Below are positions 33,886 to 42,095 of a stretch of DNA of 64,000 nucleotides, piece after piece. A model generated the notes under the pieces. It did no database searches, was not told where the DNA came from, and saw nothing but the letters and a program-made list of their open reading frames with translations. Location: contig JAZRVT010000031.1 in NCBI GenBank assembly GCA_045599325.1, positions 62,001-126,000 on the forward strand, given 5' to 3'. This stretch comes from Cacconaster sp045599325 (GTDB lineage Bacteria; Bacteroidota; Bacteroidia; Bacteroidales; UBA932). Every line of letters begins with the position of its first letter. Within the stretch, counting starts at the first letter, position 1. The translations under genes were made by a program, and so were the position numbers.

Positions 33886-34545
33886 CTATTTGATCAGCGG
33901 TTTCCTGCAGCGCGGGCAGGTCTTTTCGTCGATATCCACCAGACGGGAGCAGAACATACAGACCACCTTGTCGTCAAGAGTCTTGTTCCGCTTCTCATAA
34001 GGAAACGGGAAACCGGGGACGAAACGCACTTCATCGCCTATGGCAAAATAGTCGTACGCCGGGCCCATAGCCGAGTCCTCTATCTTTTTCTTCTTTCCTT
34101 CAGCAGTTCTGACGTAGATGACCTTCTTTGTCTGGTTGTTCTTCCTGGAGGCGACAACAGTCTCCTTGTCGACGACAACCCCGCTCCAAGGTTTTCCACG
34201 GTTAGCCTTGGCTGAAGAGAACAGATTGCAGACAAGCATTATGGCTGCAATCACGGCACCTCCGACGACGGCATCCTTCAATTCGATTTCATCAGAATAA
34301 ATCCCGACGAAAAAAGCGATGACCACAGGCAGCAGCGTCAGCACAGCGACCCATACCCTGTGCGACTTGCGCAGCTTCTCCAGCGCGGCCTTCACTTCAG
34401 GCGAATCGACCATATCTGAGTAATCGGACAGACGGCCATCCGCGGCAGGCGTGGTCCCGGCGGAGAGATCATTTATCTTTGTTCCGCATTCACTGCAGAA
34501 GAGAGCGTCATCAGGAAGCTGGACGCCACAGTTCGGACAATACAT
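33886..34545 (-). CDS. Membrane protein with zinc ribbons at both ends
   Basis: 219 aa from the ATG at 34543-34545 (MYCPNCGVQLPDDALFCSECG), preferred because the zinc ribbon normally starts the protein; a longer reading to 34590 adds 15 residues. N-terminal Cys-x2-Cys and Cys-x2-Cys at about 3-20, two hydrophobic segments (about 78-98 and 103-125), and a C-terminal second ribbon CMFCSRL...CPRCRKP. The role is unknown. It diverges from another zinc-ribbon membrane protein gene at 34622, so the two may be related in function. Confidence 0.75.
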   Translation of the reverse strand: MYCPNCGVQLPDDALFCSECGTKINDLSAGTTPAADGRLSDYSDMVDSPEVKAALEKLRKSHRVWVAVLTLLPVVIAFFVGIYSDEIELKDAVVGGAVIAAIMLVCNLFSSAKANRGKPWSGVVVDKETVVASRKNNQTKKVIYVRTAEGKKKKIEDSAMGPAYDYFAIGDEVRFVPGFPFPYEKRNKTLDDKVVCMFCSRLVDIDEKTCPRCRKPLIK

Positions 34546-34621
34546 AACCCTTTTTTCTTGCAAGTTAGTCAGATATTGCATAAATTGCAACAGGTAAATG
34601 ACTTAAACTTACTTTTCCCAT

Positions 34622-35380
34622 ATGAGAAACTTTTATTGTCCGAATTGTGGAAGCGAGATTCCCGACGGTGCGAAGTTCTGCGCGTCGTGCGGAGAACCCG
34701 TCGCTGACGTGGATACGGCGGTCGAAACTGCCGGAGAGGAAAAGGCCCGGGGCAGCAAGGTGACGGAGAACATCGCTATCGGCCCTGACGGCAAGTACCA
34801 CTGGTACTATGAATTCAAACTGATGAAGAACCCGACAATCCTTTATCTACTGTGGAAGATATTTTTCTGGATCGGCGCAGGAATATGGCTCTTCCTGGTT
34901 CTCCTCGAGCTGTGCGAGGGGACCACACTGTCCGAGATATGGAAACTGACCAAGATCTTCGCAGCAGGCATTGCGGGTTTTATGGTCTTCGTCGCCCTCG
35001 GCTATTTCATCTATGCAGCGTTAGTGGGATTCAAGTACTGCGTCATGTTCGAGATGGACAATGAACGCGTGGTCCACACCCAGATGCCGCGGCAGTTCAA
35101 GAAAGCACAGGCGATGTCACTGGTGCTCGTTCTTGCAGGCATCGCCGCAAAGAGCCCCGGCGCGGTCGGCACAGGAATGCTTTCGTCTGCGAGAAACACG
35201 ATGATATCAAGTTTCAGCAGCGTCAGGAGCGTGGAGATATTCAGGAAGAGGAATGTGATCAAAGTCAACGAGAGGCTCAACAAGAACCAGGTGTATGCCG
35301 AGGACGCCGATTTTGATTTCGTGGTGGAATTCATAAAGGCGCGTGTCGGCAAGCGCTGCAAGATTTACGAAAAGCAGTAA
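34622..35380 (+). CDS. Zinc-ribbon membrane protein of unknown function
   Basis: 252 aa. The N-terminal ribbon is MRNFYCPNCGSEIPDGAKFCASCG. Two hydrophobic segments follow (about 77-100 and 115-142), then a C-terminal cytoplasmic beta-rich domain with FEMDNERVVHTQMPRQFKKAQ and VIKVNERLNKNQVYAEDADFDFVVEFIKARV. This resembles PH-like domains seen behind zinc ribbons, which is inference. A TACTTTTC sequence lies 4 nt before the ATG. It is followed by the terminator at 35404. Confidence 0.72.
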   Translation: MRNFYCPNCGSEIPDGAKFCASCGEPVADVDTAVETAGEEKARGSKVTENIAIGPDGKYHWYYEFKLMKNPTILYLLWKIFFWIGAGIWLFLVLLELCEGTTLSEIWKLTKIFAAGIAGFMVFVALGYFIYAALVGFKYCVMFEMDNERVVHTQMPRQFKKAQAMSLVLVLAGIAAKSPGAVGTGMLSSARNTMISSFSSVRSVEIFRKRNVIKVNERLNKNQVYAEDADFDFVVEFIKARVGKRCKIYEKQ

Positions 35381-35403
35381 TCCCTGTACCGTGATCAATG
35401 CAA

Positions 35404-35432
35404 AAAGGCCGGCTCGAATTGAGCCGGCCTTT
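35404..35432. terminator. Bidirectional terminator between the zinc-ribbon gene and susD-like 1
   Basis: Perfect 12-bp stem: 35404-35415 with 35421-35432, loop GAATT. The minus strand leaves TTTTT after the stem, so it is the stronger stop for the NamZ-SusC-SusD operon. The plus strand has TTT only. Confidence 0.85.
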
Positions 35433-35452
35433 GGATTATCAGCAGCAATCTG

Positions 35453-37276
35453 CTATTCCCAACCTGGGTTCTGAGTCAGTTTGTAGCCCTTGTCGGCATA
35501 CTTGACGATCTCAGCGACAGGGAGAGCCTTCAGATAGTACTTGTCATTGTTGAAGACGCGTTTGCCCTTCTTGTAATCGTACATGATGTAGCCCTTCTTA
35601 GGAGATGCATTGCCCGGATCTTCAGGGTCAAAGAGGATGATACCGCCGGTGATCGGAGCGAACTTGGCGTCAGCGAGGTTGATGTATGCACCTCTGAATG
35701 CCTTTGAAGGATTGCCTTCCTTGTCCTCTGAGTTGAGGTAGCTGAACTTGCCCCAACGGCGGAGGTCTTCGCAGCGGCGGCCTTCCTGCATCATCTCGAC
35801 GCGGCGCTCACGACGGATTTCCCAAAGGATCGGATCGATGTCAGCGTCACGTGCAGGGTCGTTGATGACGACACCGTTTGCAGAGATGGCGTTGCCTGAG
35901 AGAACCATCTTAGGAAGCTTCGGAGCAACGGCACCGTTGTGCTTGAGCTCGCGTGTGCGGATCTTGTTGATACTGTTGTCGAGGTCAGCCTGTGAGAATG
36001 CAGCACCGCCGGCCTTTGAAATCTCATAGCGTGCCTCAGCATAGTTCAGGAGAACCTCAGCGTAACGCATGCAAGGAGCGTCAGCAGGGCTCTGGCCTGT
36101 ACCGACCACGAATGGAGAGTCCTCGATGTACCACTGCTCGTTGACGAACTTGCTGCAGCAGTATCCTGTAGGAGACTTGCCTTCGAAGTATGAGACGCCT
36201 GTTGCGCCCATAATGCGGAGAGAGTCCACGAAAGTCTCGTACATACGAGGGTCGCGGTTTTCAAGAGCGCCCTTGTTGATCTCGTGGTACTTGCCGCCTG
36301 TATAGACAGGAGACTGGAAGATTGGCAGACCGTCGATGCTGAGGTAGCTCTCGAGAGCGTCAGTGGTGGCGCCGCCGCGTGCGTCCTCACGGCGCGCGTA
36401 GATACCGACAGAGTTGCACTGTACGCCGTAAGTGTATTCACGGTAGAAGATAACCTCCGGGTTGCCTGCGAGGTCGTCCACAGAGAAGAGAGCGTTGTAC
36501 TGGTTGCCGATTGCGAACGGGCCGGCCATAACGGTCTGAGCGCCGTTGACAGCACCCTGGAAGAGATCCTTCAGTGTGCCTGAATCAGCATTCTGGTGGT
36601 ACTTGAGCCAGGTTGCGTGATAGAGCATATCGCGAGACATATAAGCGCCGGCGACATACTTGGTGACCTGGCGCTTGCCGTCATCAGCACGCATATTTTC
36701 AATTGCGAATTGATAGTCCTCAAGGACGTGCTTTGCAACTGTTGCGTATGGATCGCGGTCCTTGTAGAGAACATCGGCGTCAGCAGGGTCAGTGACACTG
36801 CCAAAGTAAGGGCAGTCGCCGTACACCTTGAGAAGTTCGCTGTATGCCATTGCGCGGAAGTAACGTGCAACGCCCATCCAGTGGTTGGCAGCCTCGGCTG
36901 AGATATTCATATCAGGGATCTTCTCGATCATCACATTGGCCTTGTAGATGACGCCGTACATAGAGCTCCACGAATGGCTGTTGTTGTAACCGTCGATGTT
37001 GGATACAGGGAAGAGAGTGCTGCCGCCGCTGATGGTCACGAAGTCGTCTACATAGTCGTCACCGGTAGAGAATTTACCGAATACCTGATAGTCAGCGTCA
37101 TATCCGCGGTAGAAGCTTGAATAGAAGTCCTGCGCGTATGTACGGAGAGAGACCTCGCTCTGCCAGAATGTATCGTTAGTCTGCTTGTCCTGAGGGTCTC
37201 TTGTAAGGAAGTCTTCGCAAGCGGTCAAAGTCGTAGCGAGTACGGCGATTGACAGAATCATATATAATCTTTTCAT
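35453..37276 (-). CDS. SusD/RagB-family surface glycan-binding lipoprotein (pair 1)
   Basis: 607 aa. Lipoprotein signal MKRLYMILSIAVLATTLTAC (Cys20), then EDFLTRDPQDKQTNDTFW, a classic SusD start. The helical TPR-like scaffold and C-terminal RRERRVEMMQEGRRCEDLRRWG segment (about 495-516) are typical of the RagB/SusD family. It binds the ligand outside the cell and closes over the SusC barrel. The gene follows its SusC partner by 14 nt and is the last gene before the terminator at 35404. Confidence 0.96.
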   Translation of the reverse strand: MKRLYMILSIAVLATTLTACEDFLTRDPQDKQTNDTFWQSEVSLRTYAQDFYSSFYRGYDADYQVFGKFSTGDDYVDDFVTISGGSTLFPVSNIDGYNNSHSWSSMYGVIYKANVMIEKIPDMNISAEAANHWMGVARYFRAMAYSELLKVYGDCPYFGSVTDPADADVLYKDRDPYATVAKHVLEDYQFAIENMRADDGKRQVTKYVAGAYMSRDMLYHATWLKYHQNADSGTLKDLFQGAVNGAQTVMAGPFAIGNQYNALFSVDDLAGNPEVIFYREYTYGVQCNSVGIYARREDARGGATTDALESYLSIDGLPIFQSPVYTGGKYHEINKGALENRDPRMYETFVDSLRIMGATGVSYFEGKSPTGYCCSKFVNEQWYIEDSPFVVGTGQSPADAPCMRYAEVLLNYAEARYEISKAGGAAFSQADLDNSINKIRTRELKHNGAVAPKLPKMVLSGNAISANGVVINDPARDADIDPILWEIRRERRVEMMQEGRRCEDLRRWGKFSYLNSEDKEGNPSKAFRGAYINLADAKFAPITGGIILFDPEDPGNASPKKGYIMYDYKKGKRVFNNDKYYLKALPVAEIVKYADKGYKLTQNPGWE

Positions 37277-37290
37277 AGTCTATATCTGTA

Positions 37291-40200
37291 TTAGAATGTG
37301 AGCTGAAGACCGAATGAGAGAGCTGTTACGTAAGGGTAGCTGCGGCCGAAGTTACGTGCGTCAGATGATCCGCCAGGAGCACGGACGCCGATTTCAGGGT
37401 CGATTGCTGCCATTACCTTGTCGACAGTGAAGAGGTTTTCACCTGTGAAGTAGATGCGGCAGCGCTCGATGTGCGCCACGTTCATCCATTTCTTAGGGAA
37501 GGTGTAACCGAAGGTGAGGGTCTTGAGACGGAAGTAACCCATCTTGAGCATATAGCGGTCATTGATGGTGAAGTTACCTGACTGAGACTGACCGTAGACA
37601 TACTGACGAGGGAAGTAAGCATCCTGATTGTCAAGAGTCCAGTAGTCTTCCTGACCCACATAGTAAGGCTCGCCGCTTGTGAAGCCAGGGAGAACCTGGT
37701 TGCCGGCAGCCCACATATCCTTCTTAGCAACGCCCTGGAAGAAGACGTTGAAGTCGAAGCCCTTGAAAGCAGCCTCGAGATTGAGACCGAACTGGAAGCG
37801 AGGGAAGCAGTTGCCGATGACAGAATAGTCACCAGGCTCTGTTGTAGTCGCGCCCTTCTTGATCACATTGTCACCGTCGAGGTCCTTGTAGAGGACATCA
37901 CCGGGAGCGAAGCGGTAGTTCTTAGGGAACACCTGAGTCTGGTCAGGGAGACCCGGCTTGAGGGTTGTACCGTCAGCCTCGAAGTCGGCTGGAGTGAGGA
38001 AGCGGTCGAATGTGAGGCCCCAGATGTCACCGAGCACCATACCCTCTTTGTATACAGAAGAGCTGTACCAGCCTGAACCTGCTGAATATGAAGGGATGGC
38101 AGTGTTGTTGGTCCACTTGGTGACTACAGTCTTATAGTCAGAGAGTGAACCTGTCGCGCCGAAGTAGAAGCCGTTGTCGAAGTTCTTGTGGAAATCGACT
38201 GCAACTTCCCAACCGTCAGTGCGGATAGCGCCTGTGTTCTCGTAAGGAGCGGTTGCTCCGAGGGTCTGAGGGAGGTTGGCTGCTGTGAGGATGTCGCTGG
38301 TTATACGCCTGTACCAGTCGAATGAGACACCGAGCACGTCGCTGAAGAAGCGTGCGTCGACACCTGCATCGATTGTGGTGACCTTCTCCCAGGTAAGGGA
38401 GTTGGAGACGATGGTCGGCTTGCCGGTTGACTGAACCTTGGCGCCGTCGATGATCCAGGAGTCTGTTGAAGTTGAGAGTGTGGAGACGAAACGGTCTGTT
38501 CCCACATCCTGGTTACCGATCATACCGTATGAGCCCCTGAGCTTGAGAGAGCTGAGGAAAGGCTTGAGCGGCTGCATCCAAGGTTCCTCAGAAATACGGT
38601 AACCGACTGATGCTGAAGGGAAGAATGCGAATCTCTGGCCTGAAGGGAAACGGGATGAACCGTCATAGCGGCCGTTGATCTCGAGAAGGTATTTGTCCTT
38701 GTAAGCGTAATTGATACGGCCGAAGAAGCCCTGGACTGCCCACCAGGTGTGAGCGGCGCCAGTCTCCTGGTTGCCGGTGGCGAGGTTGAGCTCAGCCTTT
38801 GAAGGCTCGAGGAGGCCGAATCTCTTGGCCATCAGATACTCGTACTCGCTCTTCTCAGTGTTGGAACCTACCATCACTGTGAAGTCGTGGTTCTCAATCT
38901 TCTTCTTGTAGGTAGCGATGGCATTGAGAGCGAAAGCCTCTGTGCGGCTGTCCTGACGCTCTACATAGTCATACTTCGCATTGATATACTGCTTTGCGAA
39001 AAGGCCGTCCTCGTTCGCAATGGTCGAGAAGACGTCGATGGCGCTGATGGCAGTGACGTCGCCGTATCTCTTGAAACGGGTCTCAGTGGTGTAGTATGAA
39101 CCGTCGATGTCGATGGTGAAGCCCTTGAAAGGCTTGAAGGTGAGACCGCCGTTGAATCTCTTGAACTCACGTTCGCGCCTCTGTGAAGGAGCGCCTGCAA
39201 GTTCGGTCAGGCCGCTTCTGAAGTCCTGTCCCTTATATGTTCCGTAAGGGTACATAGCCTGCCAGCGGTACAGATAGTACATTGCGTCGTAGAGGTCTGA
39301 GTTGTAGTTCATAGGGTTCTCATAGTTTGAACGGGTGAACATTACACCTGCGCGGAATGAGAGCCACTTGTTGATCTCGGAGTTCATAGACATATTGACG
39401 TTATATCTGTTGAACTTGTCCGAGTTGATCTTCATCATACCCTGCTGGTTCAGATAACCGAGGGAGATGTTGTAGTTGGTCTTGCCGTTACCGCCGTTGA
39501 CAGAAAGGGTGTGGTTCTGCTGAGGAGCCCAGTCGCGGACATACCTGTCATACCAGTCCCAGGTACGGATGAAGAACATACCGCCGTCACGGAAGTACAT
39601 ATCACGGCCGACTACCATTTCGTCACCGAACTCGTCGCCGAAGCCGTACTTGTCCCAGTAAGCCTTCATATCGTTGATGCTCTGCTGGTCAACGCGCATA
39701 TTACCGACGATGTTGTAGTACTGGACGCTTTCAGGGTTGGCTGCTGCGTTCTTTGCACCTTCAAGGTTCATTGCGCCCTGCTGCCAGCCCGGGAGCTGCT
39801 TCGGGGTCTTGGTAGGGGTTCTCATTGAGAAGTTGTTTGAATACTTCACAGTTACCTTCTCCGCCCTTGCCTTTGCCTTGGTGGTGATCAGGAGCACGCC
39901 GAATGCTGCACGTGCACCGTAGATTGATGATGATGCCGCATCCTTGAGGACTGAGATTGACTCGATGTCGTCAGGGTTGACGAGAGAGATGTCAGTCACC
40001 TCGACGTTGTCCACGAGGATCAGAGGGTTGCCGTCACCGTTAGGAGAAGAGACGGAACCACGGATCTTGATGGTCGGAGCGCCGCCGAGCTCACCGGAGT
40101 TGGTGGTTACAGTAAGACCCGGGACAGCGCCCTGGAGAGCACGTCCGATATCAGAGATAGGACGGCTGTCAACGGTCTTGGAGACATCGACAGAAGATAC

Positions 40201-40569
40201 CGCACCGGTCAGGTTCACCTTTTTCTGTGTACCGTAACCGACTACGACGACTTCGTCAAGGAATTCGTTGTCCACGACAAGGACAACCTTGAGGCTGCCG
40301 GCTGCCTGAATCTGCTTTGTGGTGTAGCCCACGCAGGAGACTTCAAGGACAGCTCCGGTCTTGGATGTCAGGGCAAAAGCGCCGTTGAAGTCAGAGACGG
40401 TACCGTTGCGGGTGCCGAGCTCAACGATGCTCGCACCTACAACAGGCTGTCCTTCTTCATCGACGACTGTACCCTTGACATTCAGGTTTTGCGCAAACGC
40501 CATCCCCGTTGAGAGGATGAGCACGCAAACCGCCGCAAAGAAGCGGCCGAAACGATTAGTACTAATCAT
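37291..40569 (-). CDS. SusC/RagA-family TonB-linked outer-membrane transporter (pair 1)
   Basis: 1092 aa. A signal peptide (about 1-26) is followed by a carboxypeptidase-like beta domain (about 28-105: NVKGTVVDEEGQPVVGASIVE). Next are the SusC signature YGTQKKVNLTGAVSSVD, the plug with RGSVSSPNGDGNPLILVDNVEV and a large beta-barrel to the C-terminus. It imports an oligosaccharide or glycopeptide together with SusD. The DUF1343 (NamZ-like) gene ends 50 nt upstream on the same strand. A weak TACATTTA box (40585-40592) is in that gap, but the three genes probably share the promoter at 41958. Confidence 0.96.
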   Translation of the reverse strand: MISTNRFGRFFAAVCVLILSTGMAFAQNLNVKGTVVDEEGQPVVGASIVELGTRNGTVSDFNGAFALTSKTGAVLEVSCVGYTTKQIQAAGSLKVVLVVDNEFLDEVVVVGYGTQKKVNLTGAVSSVDVSKTVDSRPISDIGRALQGAVPGLTVTTNSGELGGAPTIKIRGSVSSPNGDGNPLILVDNVEVTDISLVNPDDIESISVLKDAASSSIYGARAAFGVLLITTKAKARAEKVTVKYSNNFSMRTPTKTPKQLPGWQQGAMNLEGAKNAAANPESVQYYNIVGNMRVDQQSINDMKAYWDKYGFGDEFGDEMVVGRDMYFRDGGMFFIRTWDWYDRYVRDWAPQQNHTLSVNGGNGKTNYNISLGYLNQQGMMKINSDKFNRYNVNMSMNSEINKWLSFRAGVMFTRSNYENPMNYNSDLYDAMYYLYRWQAMYPYGTYKGQDFRSGLTELAGAPSQRREREFKRFNGGLTFKPFKGFTIDIDGSYYTTETRFKRYGDVTAISAIDVFSTIANEDGLFAKQYINAKYDYVERQDSRTEAFALNAIATYKKKIENHDFTVMVGSNTEKSEYEYLMAKRFGLLEPSKAELNLATGNQETGAAHTWWAVQGFFGRINYAYKDKYLLEINGRYDGSSRFPSGQRFAFFPSASVGYRISEEPWMQPLKPFLSSLKLRGSYGMIGNQDVGTDRFVSTLSTSTDSWIIDGAKVQSTGKPTIVSNSLTWEKVTTIDAGVDARFFSDVLGVSFDWYRRITSDILTAANLPQTLGATAPYENTGAIRTDGWEVAVDFHKNFDNGFYFGATGSLSDYKTVVTKWTNNTAIPSYSAGSGWYSSSVYKEGMVLGDIWGLTFDRFLTPADFEADGTTLKPGLPDQTQVFPKNYRFAPGDVLYKDLDGDNVIKKGATTTEPGDYSVIGNCFPRFQFGLNLEAAFKGFDFNVFFQGVAKKDMWAAGNQVLPGFTSGEPYYVGQEDYWTLDNQDAYFPRQYVYGQSQSGNFTINDRYMLKMGYFRLKTLTFGYTFPKKWMNVAHIERCRIYFTGENLFTVDKVMAAIDPEIGVRAPGGSSDARNFGRSYPYVTALSFGLQLTF

Positions 40570-40619
40570 AGCGTGTGTTTTAGGTAAATGTATTATGATG
40601 TTGAATTAAACTGTTATGA

Positions 40620-41915
40620 TTATTCAGGATAGATAAGGTACGGCCGCCTCCGGACCTTGAACGCCTCCACGTCAGCGGCCCAGGCCGCCTTTATCTCTTC
40701 CGCGCTGCGACCCTCCAGAATCATCTGTCGGGGATAGCGCTGGCCTATCTGCCGCTCGAAATGAGGATTTTCTGCGCCGAAGAATTCCTCGCCGAGGCCA
40801 AGGTTGCTGTAAGCGTCGATCAGGTAGCTGAGGTTTACCTCTTCAGACCATATCGCCTCAAGAGGCACAGTGCGCAAGTCGCGGCCGAAGCAGGTCACGT
40901 CCTGGAAGCGCGGTGTCTTTGCGCCCGGGATGCTGCGCGGAGTGAAACTGAAATCGGAGCCCCTGTAGTCAGGATGGCCGTAGACCTCGAAAGGAAAATC
41001 GGTGCCCCTTCCCTCCACCGCCTTTGTGGCAGTGAAGAAGCAGGTAGAGGAGTACAGATAGATGGACTTCATATCCTTGAGATTCGGCGAAGGCTGCATC
41101 AGGAGGGTGTACTTGGTGCTGTGGGTGTAGTTGAGACAAGGGATGACCGTGAGGTCGCACTGGCGTCCGTCAGGAAGCCATCCTTCACCGTTGATCATCA
41201 GCGCGAGCTCGCCCATCGTCATACCGTGAACCATAGTCACCGGCAGCCAGCCGATGGAAGACTTGTACTCCATATCGAGAGTCGGCCCGTCAACATAGAA
41301 GCCGTTCGGATTAGGTCTGTCGAGCACAATCATCTTCTTGCCGTAGAGCGACCCCGCCTCCATAAGATGGTGCATTGTGATATAGTATGTGTAGTAGCGG
41401 AGGCCGACGTCCTGGATGTCCACTACTATCACGTCGAACTTGTCCATCGACTCAGCGCCCGGGAGATGCGTGCCGTTCTCATAGAGCGACAGGATCGGAA
41501 CCCCGGTCTTCTCATCCACAGAGCTGGCAACATTCTCCCCCGCATCGGCGCTGCCGCGGAATCCGTGCTCAGGCGAGAAGATTGCAGTCACATTGACTCC
41601 CTTCTCAATGAGAGCATCCACTATATGCGGGCCGTACTTCACCTCCCCTCCCTCGACGGCAGGTGTCCCGAACGGGATGGTGCTCTGCTCCTCAGTGACT
41701 GTCGCCCCGGCAGGCACCTTCAGTCCTTCGGACCAGTCGCCCACGATTCCGGTGTGGTTGCTGTAGACAGCCACACGCTGCCCCTCGAGGAGTGGAAGAA
41801 ATTCAGAAAACTGTTCGTCACCGAGTATGACACGGCCTTTGTCACCGGCAGAAGGCGAGCAGGAGGCCAGAAGACTGATTGCCAGAGCAATCCATAAGGG
41901 CTTGAATTTTGGCAT
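40620..41915 (-). CDS. NamZ-like exo-beta-N-acetylmuramidase (DUF1343, GH171), lipoprotein
   Basis: 431 aa. The lipoprotein signal MPKFKPLWIALAISLLASC puts the lipid on Cys19. DUF1343 landmarks are IFSPEHGFRGSADAG (112-126), VVDIQDVGLRYYTYYITM (164-181), LDRPNPNG (198-205) and PSPNLKDMKSIYLYSSTCFF. NamZ enzymes of this family cut single MurNAc residues from the non-reducing end of peptidoglycan glycans. The function here is by family, and the catalytic residues were not assigned. It has its own promoter (TAAATTTG at 41958-41965) and is the first gene of a unit with SusC/SusD pair 1. That suggests the pair takes up muropeptide or MurNAc-containing sugars. Confidence 0.88.
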   Translation of the reverse strand: MPKFKPLWIALAISLLASCSPSAGDKGRVILGDEQFSEFLPLLEGQRVAVYSNHTGIVGDWSEGLKVPAGATVTEEQSTIPFGTPAVEGGEVKYGPHIVDALIEKGVNVTAIFSPEHGFRGSADAGENVASSVDEKTGVPILSLYENGTHLPGAESMDKFDVIVVDIQDVGLRYYTYYITMHHLMEAGSLYGKKMIVLDRPNPNGFYVDGPTLDMEYKSSIGWLPVTMVHGMTMGELALMINGEGWLPDGRQCDLTVIPCLNYTHSTKYTLLMQPSPNLKDMKSIYLYSSTCFFTATKAVEGRGTDFPFEVYGHPDYRGSDFSFTPRSIPGAKTPRFQDVTCFGRDLRTVPLEAIWSEEVNLSYLIDAYSNLGLGEEFFGAENPHFERQIGQRYPRQMILEGRSAEEIKAAWAADVEAFKVRRRPYLIYPE

Positions 41916-41957
41916 AAGTTACTCACGGACTATGTGCCCGTATCTGTATATATCGGA

Positions 41958-41965
41958 CAAATTTA
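41958..41965 (-). promoter_or_regulatory. -7 box (TAAATTTG) of the NamZ-SusC-SusD operon
   Basis: The minus strand reads TAAATTTG, with a TTG about 21 nt further upstream (41987-41989). The leader to the ATG at 41915 is about 40 nt. Confidence 0.6.
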
Positions 41966-42009
41966 GTAAAAAAATTGAAACGGACTCAATTTTCAATAGC
42001 GGCTCGTTC

Positions 42010-42036
42010 AGCGGAGCGCCACGGAAAAGCGCCGCT
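42010..42036. repeat. Hairpin repeat copy F (shared with the end of array E)
   Basis: AGCGGAGCGCCACGGAAAAG and the following GCGCCGCT match 33845-33869 except for two extra A. The arms fold as a bulged 8-bp stem. It lies between the terminator of SusC/SusD pair 2 and the NamZ promoter. Confidence 0.65.
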
Positions 42037-42038
42037 GC

Positions 42039-42072
42039 AAAAAAAATGGGGCCGGAAATGATTCCGACCCCA
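42039..42072 (-). terminator. Rho-independent terminator of the SusC/SusD pair 2 operon
   Basis: On the minus strand, TGGGGTCGGAA and TTCCGGCCCCA pair (one G-U) around a 4-nt loop and are followed by TTTTTTTT. It ends the operon before the NamZ gene, so the two SusC/SusD units are transcribed apart. Confidence 0.9.
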
Positions 42073-42095
42073 AATTCATATAGTAAAGTTCAGGT

